Source of the DNA: a virus
Reading direction: 5' to 3' (one strand)
DNA length: 64,000 nt
Virus record (IMG/VR): IMGVR_UViG_3300027985_000891
Span: 1-64,000 of that record
Translations under genes and position numbers: made by a program
Notes under the pieces: model-generated
The model's input: only the letters and a program-made list of their open reading frames with translations
What the model was told of the DNA's origin: nothing
The model's database searches: none
Part shown: in pieces, positions 10,801 to 19,595 of the stretch
Layout of the letters: every line of letters starts with the position of its first letter
Numbering within the stretch: the first letter of the stretch is position 1

Positions 10801-13800
10801 ATGTTCTCTACTTTCTCACGATTAACCATGAAGTCAATACCTCGATCGATCCATCGTACACTATCAATCATATTCTCCGGTAGATCCCGGGCAATGAATT
10901 GTTCTTGTAAGAACTTCTGTACTTCAGGCAGCTTCTCTTTAGATATTTTAAAGAACCTTTCTCCTCCTACTTCCTCTTCTTCTAAACCCAACCTCTTAAT
11001 CAACTGCATAGTACCAGTAGTTTGTCTGGCTTTGTTGAGCTTTCTCAACTCATTGATCTGCCTGTAAGTAGCAGATTCTGCCAGTCTATCGGTCTGAGAG
11101 AGTTCCATCCAGTTACGAGCACGATCTCCCTGATCGGGTTGGAAATCAAAAGGTACACCTTGATAGAACAGATTGCTTTCTATTTGCTTTAGAAACTGTG
11201 TACCACTGGAAACATTACTCTTTTGTTTAGGAGAATTATTAACCTGAATACCCCAGTATTCATACGAAGTATCTTGTGTCAATAGAACATCATCTTTAAT
11301 ATTTCCCTCTGTATCATACATACTCTGGATCCCAGGGAGAGAGGGATTGTTTGCATCACCCAATCTGGTACCTAACTTGTTACCTGTAGAGAACACTAAG
11401 ATGCCAATCTTTTGTTTGTTCATCTTATCCGCTACCTTCTGTAGATTTCTAGTCTCCACCAGAGATGGTAGCAATGGCAATAATGATAGTTTATAGTAAC
11501 TATTGACGAAGAAATTGCTGTCTTTTATTGGACCGAAATATTGTGGCTTCATCGTTGGAAGAAAGTATCCGTCTTTCTCCACATCTGCCTGGGTAATCTC
11601 TCCTCCTCTAATCTCCTCATATGGACTGTTCTTAGGTCCTATCACTTGATTACCTTTCCATCCTCCTTGGATTTCCCACTGATAAGCAGCTTCTTGCTTC
11701 CAGTTCCATTCCCCTATTCGAAACTTAAACTCACGATACTCATCCAATGAGATGTATCCTTGAGCATCACTCTCTTCAATATCTCCATAAAATCTTTCCA
11801 CTTTAGAAGCAGCAGTAGCTCTGTCATATCTTCGATTAAGTATTTCTTCATAGAGTCCCTGCAATTCAGAGCTTACTTTAGGATCTGCTATCACTGCAGT
11901 ACGAATAATAGGATCTTCTTTGCCTAGCCCATTATCTACTAGGTACCTATTAGTATCCTCATCAATAGCTGGTAGTGTCTTGGTACCAACCATTCCAGAC
12001 ATACGCTTAAAGAAATCATCTAGTGATTTATACTGTGCCGGGTGACCAGTAAATATCTTTGTTTGTTCAATGTTACCAGCAATATAGTTAGACAAAAATA
12101 GCTTGGCAACTGTCTCTATTGGAAAATCCTTATACTCATGTAGTAATTTATCTCCAGCATCATCTGCTATTCTGGTTTCCCTAAAAGCAGGAATGATCCT
12201 TTTGTTTAATGTCTCTTGAAACCATTGAGTCATTCTATCTACTACTACCGGATTGTAAATGAACTCATCCAGTGTAATTTCTTCCAACACAAAATCTTCT
12301 ATGAGTGGTATGACTTCTGGTGAAGATAGTATAGACAACAGAATGCCTGACTGTATCAACTTCACATGATCGGGAGTTAAGGTGCCATCTTCAATAGCTG
12401 CTTGATAGTATTTAGGATAGCTGTCCAATCTAAGGTTGTTACCAAGATTATTCCATATGGAATAGTTCTGAGTATTACCTACATTGGCATCCTTTAATAC
12501 AATAGCTTCACTCTTTAGATACTCCAGTAACATATTCACCGGTGCACTGATACCCAGGTCATTATTGATATCTACTTCATTAATCGATAGAAACAATCCC
12601 CAGTCAAAGATTCTTTCCTGTTTATTATCAGCAGGTCGCAACATATGATAACGACCACCTAATGTGTTATTTACCTGAGCTATGAAGTTATCCTGGTAAT
12701 GGGTCTTTTGAAACTCTCGAGATCCGGAGTCTGCTGTACCCAGTCCCTCAAGTATATGTGTTTCCAACTGCTGGCCAGAAGCTAACTTTTTAAGTATGAT
12801 ACTGTCTGCAGAGTACGGATTGTTTAAATGTGGAAAACGATCGTAGATCATAGTGAGACCATCCTCCGGGCTTAATCCTAGAAACTTGATCTCTTCTGCT
12901 ATTTTATTAAGTTCATTATTGACATACTTATGATAGGTATACTGACTATTATCATATCGAGTCTTACCATTATATGCAATGTGTGAGTTTTCAATAGCAT
13001 CCAGTGTAGTTTGATAAGCTATTTCTATAATGTTATTAATCCGACCCTGAACATTTGACGGTTCCCATATCGTTACAGTTTGACCTGCTTCCGGATCGAA
13101 CACTTCAATCTCCCGTCCTCGATAAGGATTATATCCTTTCCGTACATAGTCTGCTACCCAGGTCATATGTTCTGCAAACTCTGTTCGAGTACGATCATCC
13201 ATTAAATATGCACCAGGTAAATCTATACCTATAGCTGCAGCTTGTGCAAGGGCTTCATCATATGTGAGAAGACCACCTGAGTCCAACTTTGCAGCTGTCT
13301 CCTGTAGAATAATTGGTGTAAAGTTCGCATCCCAGTCATTCATCATTTTCCTACGTTGACCGGCAGTAGATACTTTGATGTAACTATGTGCTCCTCCTCT
13401 GTCCACAATGATTCGACTGAATAGATCTCTACCTTTAGAGAAGGCCTGGAAGAACTGCATCTTTCGTTGCATTTGAGATGCAGTCAACCGGTTGGAAGGT
13501 ACATTGAGATGAAAGTATTTGTTCAATAAAGTAGTGGCAGGCATCATGCGTATCAGTTCCTCTACTTGTTCGTTCATCTCGTCTATCGAAGTGGTATTAG
13601 CCAGTTTATTGGATAGAATACTGAACATCTTACTGAAGTCTTCATACACTTCAAACTCTAAATCATTTTGTTCAATATTACCTTCCCGGTCGACTTTTGG
13701 AATGATTGACAGCCAGAGCTTGACTTGATTAGAGACAGTCTTCTTTCCACTAACCTCTCCACTGACTTCACTCCATTGATTGTCCATATCAATACCTTCT

Positions 13801-16800
13801 ACATCTTCCTCAGTGTCAGGAAGTTCCGGTATATCTATGTCAACTCGTAATTGCGATAGATGTTCCTGGTGCATTTCAACCACACTAGGACCTTCAGACG
13901 TATAAAAGTTATCCAGGATCCATTCACGTGCTTCCAGCAATTTAAAGCCATGAGCATACTGATAGGAATCTTCTGGTATTTTGTCAAGAGCAGCATACAA
14001 TTGGTCTACTTGCTCTTGGATATTTCCTCGTACATTTTCATAGAGACTCTTTAATAAACTACCATCAATAGTATTAGAGATGATCTCTTCCATTAACTGT
14101 CCTTCCGGAATACTTTCCCAGAACATATAGTTGATACCTTCTACCACATCTCGTGAGAATGTTGCATCTTTATCTTTAAAGGATCTATTCTTATCTTCAT
14201 GTATCCGGCTAAAGTCTGGCTTGAACTTTGAATAGTATCCATTATTAATATTTTCAAAGACTTCATGTATCGTTACGGGTTGTATGCCAAGTATCCATTT
14301 AAGGAAATTGAGGAGCCTTGCAAAGAAATTAGGCGTCTTCTTGCCGTAAATTGTTTCTCCGGTAAGGACGAAGTCCCTAAATGCCTCGGCAAGTACCTCT
14401 TCTATTTCACTATCGTTCAAGCTCGTATCACCGGTCGTCTTACGATAGTCGTCCAGGACGTTGCGAACTTCCCGCGGCGATAGATAGAGTCCCATGACTG
14501 CGTGAAAAGCTTCATGATAGGTTGTACCTATTTCTGCTGAAGGATCAATGAGTACCTCTCCCTGGGATGTGAATCGTCCCCAGGCTCCGGACTTAGCCAG
14601 ATCATATGCTACTTTAAAAGGTACACCTGGAAAACGTTCTTCAAACCATGCCTGTGCTTGATTTAGATCCTCATAAATAAAGTTACTACCATACTGTACA
14701 GTACGATTTTTGGATCCAAACTTCTTCTTAGGAATGAAGTTAGACTTACCAAATGCTTTTTTTGCCTCAGCTTCAGGTATGACAGTAGGTTTAGGATCGG
14801 CATCAGGCGTTGCTGTAAATTCTCCACCTATTTCTCCTAGTGCATCATTCATAGCTGCCATCATAGCAGCATCTAGCACAGGTGATCCGGGTGTTTTCTT
14901 TGTTCGGGTAGCCGGTTTAGGCTTCGATTGACGTCCGGTCGGGACTTTGGTACTTGTTTTCCCTGGTACTTCATCATAACCAGGATTGCTATAATCAAAA
15001 TATACATTACTGTTTTTCTTCTGAGGTTGGGAAACGTCATCCGTGTATTTTGGTAATGTTGATTCTAATACAGCCAGGTCCGGGTTAAGCAAATAGTCTT
15101 TATAACTTGGATGCTTGTTAAAGGTGAATTTCTTATTAGCTTCGCTCCATGCTACTTGGGTGTATTCTCCTGTCTCACTTGTACTACGTACTTGATGATA
15201 TTGTTTATCTAACCACTCTCTTAAAGCTGGTTCAGATTCGACCAGATCTTTTAAATCCATAGGACCAAGTCCTTCAAGATACATTTGCCCTGTAAACTTA
15301 TCTGTTCTAAGATCTGTCTTCTCGTAAATATATCCTCCTGTGTTGTTAACTGTTTCAGGTGAATAATGAAGATATTCCTTTAGTACTTCTTTGATAGTTC
15401 TTTTACCAAGTTCATCCAAACGAACTTCAAAAGGATTCTTCTCATAGGATAGCTCATTGGCTTTCTTCAATAGCTCAATGATTGTGTTCTTCTCCTGTTC
15501 ATTTAATTGACGAGGATATACTTGATTGATCTGACCAGATAATAGATCTCTCAGATATACTGTACCAGGAGTTACACTAAAGTTCCTCCCTTGAAATACC
15601 AATTGGTTTTTCTTAGCAACAACTATCTCACTTTTCTGAGGATTAATCACTGTTCCTATGGCAGGCTTTCGAGTATCTTCTATAGGCCTACCTACAGACT
15701 TGGACGTGGCATTTAAATAAACAGCAGTATTGGCATTGAGATTCTCTACAATAGCTTCACGAGCCTTCATGAATCTCTTCTTGGATTCTTCTAATTCTTC
15801 CGGTGTACCATCATAACGTTCACCATTATTATATATAGTATTGGTATTTCCATCCGGAAAGGTTGTAAAGATTCCATAGTTAAGTACATCTATTGGATTC
15901 TCTGATTGTATCTGCTCACGATAAAGATTGACCGGTCGTTTCTCATTGTCTACAATGACAGCAAAAATCATATTGTTGACCGTCTCTTCATATTTATCTC
16001 CGAGACTATCTCTAAGTCTTTGTTTCTCTACATCTGTCAGTAGTACACTCCACTCTGTAGGTTTGCCATTAATAGCATAAGGTACCAGTTTGACATAGAG
16101 TTTATTACCGGTAAAAGAAGTAGTCTCTACAAATTTGAAGTACCGTTGATGGTGTTCAAGATCTGTAATGGTATCTCCATCAAAGTGTCTACCTCTCAGA
16201 AAATTAAATGCATCCTGAGCTGATTTTTTAGGATTAAACTCTGAAGTCTTTAGGTTGTTTCGTACATCTTCTCCTTTGTCTACCTTTTGTGTATTTTTTT
16301 TAGGATATGCTATACGTTCTATTTCATCCAGATCGGCGAGCTCCTTATTAATGGGTTCGATCTGTTGCAATAGTTGATTGACATCATCTTTGTGTTTTTG
16401 CAACAAACGATCATACTGCTCTTTCTTTCTAGCCTGCTTGACAAGCTCATTGATGTCATCATCATTTAACTTCTCCGCTCTGGAAAGGACATCATTAATA
16501 TATGCTTGATCGTTTAGTTTGTCTTTGGGAACGTCAAAGAACTTTAAAAGATCTTCAGTGATCTCATCTACTTTCTTTTGAATATCGTTACGATTAGCTA
16601 TAGCTTCAGCTATTAACCATCTTAATCCCTTGGTATTGTCACTTCCATCCAGGATGGCATTTAACTCATTCTGCCGGTTAACTAGATTCTCACCGGCAAT
16701 ATCATCCATTTGATTCTTATAATACTGAATGTCCTGATCCGCTTGTTCTACATCTGCTTGAATCTTATTCAGCTCAGCTTCGATAGGTTGCAGGTCAGCA

Positions 16801-19595
16801 TTGACCTCCTGTAATCGGGCATAATGTTTCTTGGGTTGAAATTGTTTTTGCCGGAAGTCGCGCTGTATCTCATTATAAATCTCCCTCAATGCTACAGCAT
16901 CATCTCCCAGCTTTTTAGTCTGAGCAGCAAGACTTCTTTTATGAGCTTGCAGTTGATCGATCTTCTTGCCAAAGAACTCTTCAGCAGCTGACTCAAATTT
17001 CTTTGCTTTCTTCCTAAAAGCTTCTCGATCCAGTTTGGTTGGCTGATTAAGGGATGCCAACTCTATTTCATTAGATCGCATCTTATCTTTAATCTTCTCT
17101 ATTTGTGTAAGAAGATTATCCATTCCTCTAATGGTTAAAGCATCTTCTGTTCTCCCGGTTAATGTCTCAGCCAAACGGTTATAAGTTGCTTCATGATTAG
17201 CTAATGCATTAGCCAGTCTGACATTGTCATCTGCCAGTTCTTTTTTCTTTTCTTTAATAGCACCTTGCTCCCGTTTATTTTGATAAATAGTATCATCCAA
17301 TATCCGGTATCCATTGTTTTGCATCCACTCCATTAACTCATAGCGACTAAATCCTTTACCGTTATTGTTGTTTTGATTAGTCTGAAGTAATGCTCCTATC
17401 TCTTCTTTCTTAGCTTGCTCTACTGCTCTCTCTTTACGAGTTAAAGCTTCTCCTCCATTCTTTATCTTATTAGCTACTTGTGCCAGTCTTCCATCCGATA
17501 TCGTACCAGATTTGGTAAACTTTTCATACTCCTCATCTGTAAAAGGATCTGTAGTAGCAGGTAGATCAGGATTGCCAGTCTTCTTCAACATAAACTTATC
17601 TTCCATTGCGGCAATGTCCCACTGATCATTATCCTTGGCCAGGACTACTCCTTCTCCCAGGAAATTAGATAGATACTCTTCATATTCTTTACGTTCTTCA
17701 CCTTTTTTCTTATCTATCTCTTGCAGTAATTTAAGTTGACCGGCATCTGTCTTAACTAAGGCTACTGCTTTTTTAAGTTCTTTTAATTTAAGATCAGCTT
17801 TTTCTATATCTCGAATGGTATTCCTGATCTTGTCATCGGCACTAGTACTCAGTAGATTACGTAAATCAGTATCACTTAAGTTTTTAGGATGTTCTTTAAT
17901 GGCAGTTTCCAACTCAGACTTGACCTGTTCTCTTCTGGCTTTGTAAGCTCTCTCATCACCATCAAACTCACTTCTCATTTGACCTGAATCATAGAGTGTA
18001 TTCAGATCATATAGTCTCTTAAGATCACGTGTATCAGAAGGTAACTCTGATTCACTCTGTTGACCTATAGTTGTATCATAGTCATTTAACAGCTTGTCTT
18101 TAAGTTTGGAAGTTTGCTTAAGATCCCAGGCATCAAGAATCATCTGAGTCTTGAGTTGTCGATTGGTATCTTCTATATTCTCAAACTTTTCCTTACGAGT
18201 ATAGTCAGGCCTGTTCTGTACCCGGTTAAAGATCTCCTCGAACTCAGGTATCTGTTCAAGATATCTTTGAACTTTAGCATGCTCATCTCCATCTGTTTCT
18301 TCTAATCTTGCTTTGAGCATATTCTCCATCTCTGACATCGTTCCACGTGAAGCGTGTTGGAATGCCATAGACATGAACTTTTTATCCCGGTAGTAGTCTG
18401 ACTTCGTTTCATCCCCCAGGGAGGCGAGCTGCTCCATCATGTTAGCTTCCTCCTTTACCTTATCTATACCCATGATTTTATCATAGGCATAGCTTATTCC
18501 ATCCATGGCAACAGGCATAGCCATACCAGTCACTGCACCTAAGAATGCTGATGTCCAGAGTTCTTCATTTCTTGCATAGTCACTAAAACGCTCACTTATA
18601 CCCTTTCCCCAAATAGCTCCTGGTTCAATTGTACCCTCAGCTATACCTTTAGCTTCTTCACTGGTAATAAATTGATATGCTTCTTCTGCTCCTTCAAAAG
18701 GTGCCTGCTTAAGTCCCTCCAGAAATACATTGGACTTGGTCTTACTTCGAGAGAAGACAGAAGCAAGTGCTTTATTTCCTGCACCAAATAGAAAAGCATA
18801 CTGAAAGAAATCAGTGGCGAGTAGTGCAGTATTATCTCTGTAAGACTTAGCAGCTCCTTCTCCTGCAGCTTCTTCACTTAATCCTTGTCGTATAAGCTCA
18901 TCATAAGTTTGATTTGCTTCCATCAGTGACTCGGCATGTCGAGAAGTAATAGCTGCCGCCATGCCCTGGGTTGCTATCTTAGCTGTTTGAGATATACGAG
19001 CCGCTTTAAGTGCAGTACCTGCAGCCTTACCTACGAATCCAGAAGGTATCATAAGAGATAAGGCAGTTCCAACTGTGCCAGAGTTCTTAGCCCACCATCT
19101 ACCAGATAGTGGGTTGAACCCTTCACTCCATGGACTATCATAAACAGGAGCTATATCTTCGGAAATAGTTTGCTTTGCTTCTCGAGCCCAGCGACTCAAT
19201 TCATTGTCAAACTCTTTAGTCCCTTCACTCCATGCTTCAGTCCAGTTGGGTATATCTGCCAAATATCCCACAGCTTCAATAGTACCTAATACAATTTCAG
19301 AACCTATCTGAGTAATCGCATTACCAAGCAACTCCATGGGTCCTTGATTATGTGCTGCAAAATACTCTCGATTATGTATAGTAGGAATATAGCCTTTAAG
19401 ATCATTTGTAAGTCTACCTTGAAACAAAGGATTAGACTGTAATTGTGCATGAGTCTCAGGTTTATCACCTTTCATTACACCATACAGCATTTGTGCATCT
19501 TCAGGATTTAAACCTACTATATCATTCTGTGTAATAGGATCAATAGTTCCTGACTTTAGCACACCTTCAAGAGGTGGAAGATTTTCTAAAGGCAT
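7833..19595 (-). CDS. Giant crAss-type virion RNA polymerase fusion protein with zincin protease domain
   Basis: 3,920 residues. ATG at 19595 overlaps the upstream stop (TAATG). The N-terminal 380 residues hold several hydrophobic segments; about 380-1110 is charged, coiled-coil-like sequence; a proline/lysine-rich linker lies near 1550. HEAFH at 1694-1698 is an intact zincin metalloprotease motif. RIPTQ at 3045-3049 and DFDFD at 3084-3088 match the catalytic double-psi barrel loop (DxDxD, magnesium-binding) of crAss-like phage RNA polymerases, which travel in the virion and transcribe early genes after injection. This family is related to cellular and RNAi-type polymerases. The length is far above single crAss polymerase proteins, so this is probably a fusion of what other members encode separately. 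Self-processing by the zincin domain is an inference. The gene ends in TAG. Confidence 0.88.
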   Translation of the reverse strand: MPLENLPPLEGVLKSGTIDPITQNDIVGLNPEDAQMLYGVMKGDKPETHAQLQSNPLFQGRLTNDLKGYIPTIHNREYFAAHNQGPMELLGNAITQIGSEIVLGTIEAVGYLADIPNWTEAWSEGTKEFDNELSRWAREAKQTISEDIAPVYDSPWSEGFNPLSGRWWAKNSGTVGTALSLMIPSGFVGKAAGTALKAARISQTAKIATQGMAAAITSRHAESLMEANQTYDELIRQGLSEEAAGEGAAKSYRDNTALLATDFFQYAFLFGAGNKALASVFSRSKTKSNVFLEGLKQAPFEGAEEAYQFITSEEAKGIAEGTIEPGAIWGKGISERFSDYARNEELWTSAFLGAVTGMAMPVAMDGISYAYDKIMGIDKVKEEANMMEQLASLGDETKSDYYRDKKFMSMAFQHASRGTMSEMENMLKARLEETDGDEHAKVQRYLEQIPEFEEIFNRVQNRPDYTRKEKFENIEDTNRQLKTQMILDAWDLKQTSKLKDKLLNDYDTTIGQQSESELPSDTRDLKRLYDLNTLYDSGQMRSEFDGDERAYKARREQVKSELETAIKEHPKNLSDTDLRNLLSTSADDKIRNTIRDIEKADLKLKELKKAVALVKTDAGQLKLLQEIDKKKGEERKEYEEYLSNFLGEGVVLAKDNDQWDIAAMEDKFMLKKTGNPDLPATTDPFTDEEYEKFTKSGTISDGRLAQVANKIKNGGEALTRKERAVEQAKKEEIGALLQTNQNNNNGKGFSRYELMEWMQNNGYRILDDTIYQNKREQGAIKEKKKELADDNVRLANALANHEATYNRLAETLTGRTEDALTIRGMDNLLTQIEKIKDKMRSNEIELASLNQPTKLDREAFRKKAKKFESAAEEFFGKKIDQLQAHKRSLAAQTKKLGDDAVALREIYNEIQRDFRQKQFQPKKHYARLQEVNADLQPIEAELNKIQADVEQADQDIQYYKNQMDDIAGENLVNRQNELNAILDGSDNTKGLRWLIAEAIANRNDIQKKVDEITEDLLKFFDVPKDKLNDQAYINDVLSRAEKLNDDDINELVKQARKKEQYDRLLQKHKDDVNQLLQQIEPINKELADLDEIERIAYPKKNTQKVDKGEDVRNNLKTSEFNPKKSAQDAFNFLRGRHFDGDTITDLEHHQRYFKFVETTSFTGNKLYVKLVPYAINGKPTEWSVLLTDVEKQRLRDSLGDKYEETVNNMIFAVIVDNEKRPVNLYREQIQSENPIDVLNYGIFTTFPDGNTNTIYNNGERYDGTPEELEESKKRFMKAREAIVENLNANTAVYLNATSKSVGRPIEDTRKPAIGTVINPQKSEIVVAKKNQLVFQGRNFSVTPGTVYLRDLLSGQINQVYPRQLNEQEKNTIIELLKKANELSYEKNPFEVRLDELGKRTIKEVLKEYLHYSPETVNNTGGYIYEKTDLRTDKFTGQMYLEGLGPMDLKDLVESEPALREWLDKQYHQVRSTSETGEYTQVAWSEANKKFTFNKHPSYKDYLLNPDLAVLESTLPKYTDDVSQPQKKNSNVYFDYSNPGYDEVPGKTSTKVPTGRQSKPKPATRTKKTPGSPVLDAAMMAAMNDALGEIGGEFTATPDADPKPTVIPEAEAKKAFGKSNFIPKKKFGSKNRTVQYGSNFIYEDLNQAQAWFEERFPGVPFKVAYDLAKSGAWGRFTSQGEVLIDPSAEIGTTYHEAFHAVMGLYLSPREVRNVLDDYRKTTGDTSLNDSEIEEVLAEAFRDFVLTGETIYGKKTPNFFARLLNFLKWILGIQPVTIHEVFENINNGYYSKFKPDFSRIHEDKNRSFKDKDATFSRDVVEGINYMFWESIPEGQLMEEIISNTIDGSLLKSLYENVRGNIQEQVDQLYAALDKIPEDSYQYAHGFKLLEAREWILDNFYTSEGPSVVEMHQEHLSQLRVDIDIPELPDTEEDVEGIDMDNQWSEVSGEVSGKKTVSNQVKLWLSIIPKVDREGNIEQNDLEFEVYEDFSKMFSILSNKLANTTSIDEMNEQVEELIRMMPATTLLNKYFHLNVPSNRLTASQMQRKMQFFQAFSKGRDLFSRIIVDRGGAHSYIKVSTAGQRRKMMNDWDANFTPIILQETAAKLDSGGLLTYDEALAQAAAIGIDLPGAYLMDDRTRTEFAEHMTWVADYVRKGYNPYRGREIEVFDPEAGQTVTIWEPSNVQGRINNIIEIAYQTTLDAIENSHIAYNGKTRYDNSQYTYHKYVNNELNKIAEEIKFLGLSPEDGLTMIYDRFPHLNNPYSADSIILKKLASGQQLETHILEGLGTADSGSREFQKTHYQDNFIAQVNNTLGGRYHMLRPADNKQERIFDWGLFLSINEVDINNDLGISAPVNMLLEYLKSEAIVLKDANVGNTQNYSIWNNLGNNLRLDSYPKYYQAAIEDGTLTPDHVKLIQSGILLSILSSPEVIPLIEDFVLEEITLDEFIYNPVVVDRMTQWFQETLNKRIIPAFRETRIADDAGDKLLHEYKDFPIETVAKLFLSNYIAGNIEQTKIFTGHPAQYKSLDDFFKRMSGMVGTKTLPAIDEDTNRYLVDNGLGKEDPIIRTAVIADPKVSSELQGLYEEILNRRYDRATAASKVERFYGDIEESDAQGYISLDEYREFKFRIGEWNWKQEAAYQWEIQGGWKGNQVIGPKNSPYEEIRGGEITQADVEKDGYFLPTMKPQYFGPIKDSNFFVNSYYKLSLLPLLPSLVETRNLQKVADKMNKQKIGILVFSTGNKLGTRLGDANNPSLPGIQSMYDTEGNIKDDVLLTQDTSYEYWGIQVNNSPKQKSNVSSGTQFLKQIESNLFYQGVPFDFQPDQGDRARNWMELSQTDRLAESATYRQINELRKLNKARQTTGTMQLIKRLGLEEEEVGGERFFKISKEKLPEVQKFLQEQFIARDLPENMIDSVRWIDRGIDFMVNREKVENILFSISDKMTVSQKKHGKSSVQVSSTFFELEGKRNYENGKFKSSDLKFYDVEYKVGNKTYTQEEWNELKDKPEEYETKVGAMEVYLPHYFKEMLGQQVDLQSLDKRLLQAIGFRIPTQGLNSIENIRIKGFLPAQSGDIVVVPSEVIAKAGSDFDFDKMFLHFPNYEMINGQPRYIEFTKSPSKIWERRKRSFSLSIPEYASDIDRIEEEYKNDISKAIIGKKISYDLWQQKMLPKLHALGIDVSNINDAINTIQDYSFNRKELIENGLLSSLQEELGFNDELEELNEFLIETSRIRENMRRNKDVIQAAKVKRDNALEQIYEKAFEEFDKLDIYEKNGKKAIENEMLRMHQALLSDYRRFDELINPISTDTFKAQANIINNLKNRDTNPQALYNIVDPTFVINKGIEFQHAKQNIGRAALNATSHILFSQANVYLNLPRGKNIYLSHNSTLQGGQIRPSLAGLKTTDGKHYISDLLSEMINAYVDAAKDPFIFQINGGPISANVMFLLIRLGVPVNDAIAFMNQPIIDDYIKGLAARRSTYLYTTGKTDWKFVDKITNKYKSATKPNAPQKAMKSLTQMRNMIEKVGKGMELNDAEKAAQLAILDQYMMLEDVSDSLRRAIWGTSYDTSAGGKNTGQLMHRLKLTEQTIDEGLLGNYERIFDKGSFLEPFYSSVKDLLDMITPYMVTLNNPGLREQIDKFVSLTMDEFEYEKTIDAMKSDLITYIVHRQLDLKGRNSLINSFQTIDGVKVRNSTVPKRVQDYKAQVARGDAAPNEFIEALSVKLAIKDPFTGQTIDNLSINSGSKIDKEDSDIYTKEWERLMITHPTLATELGEFLWLQSGLQNSPINFIDLMPNAIYADIMHRSLQGLEQNSKAFQNFYHEFFLNNSQFFKSVGSVRAIKDSWPAYKVTDSRGMVPDTKYYFNRQLLSKDKMGTVRNFRNDSTKKYFPDADFSEYVKKKSQNYPKPAPTESRRSEVDDILNKEDCGM

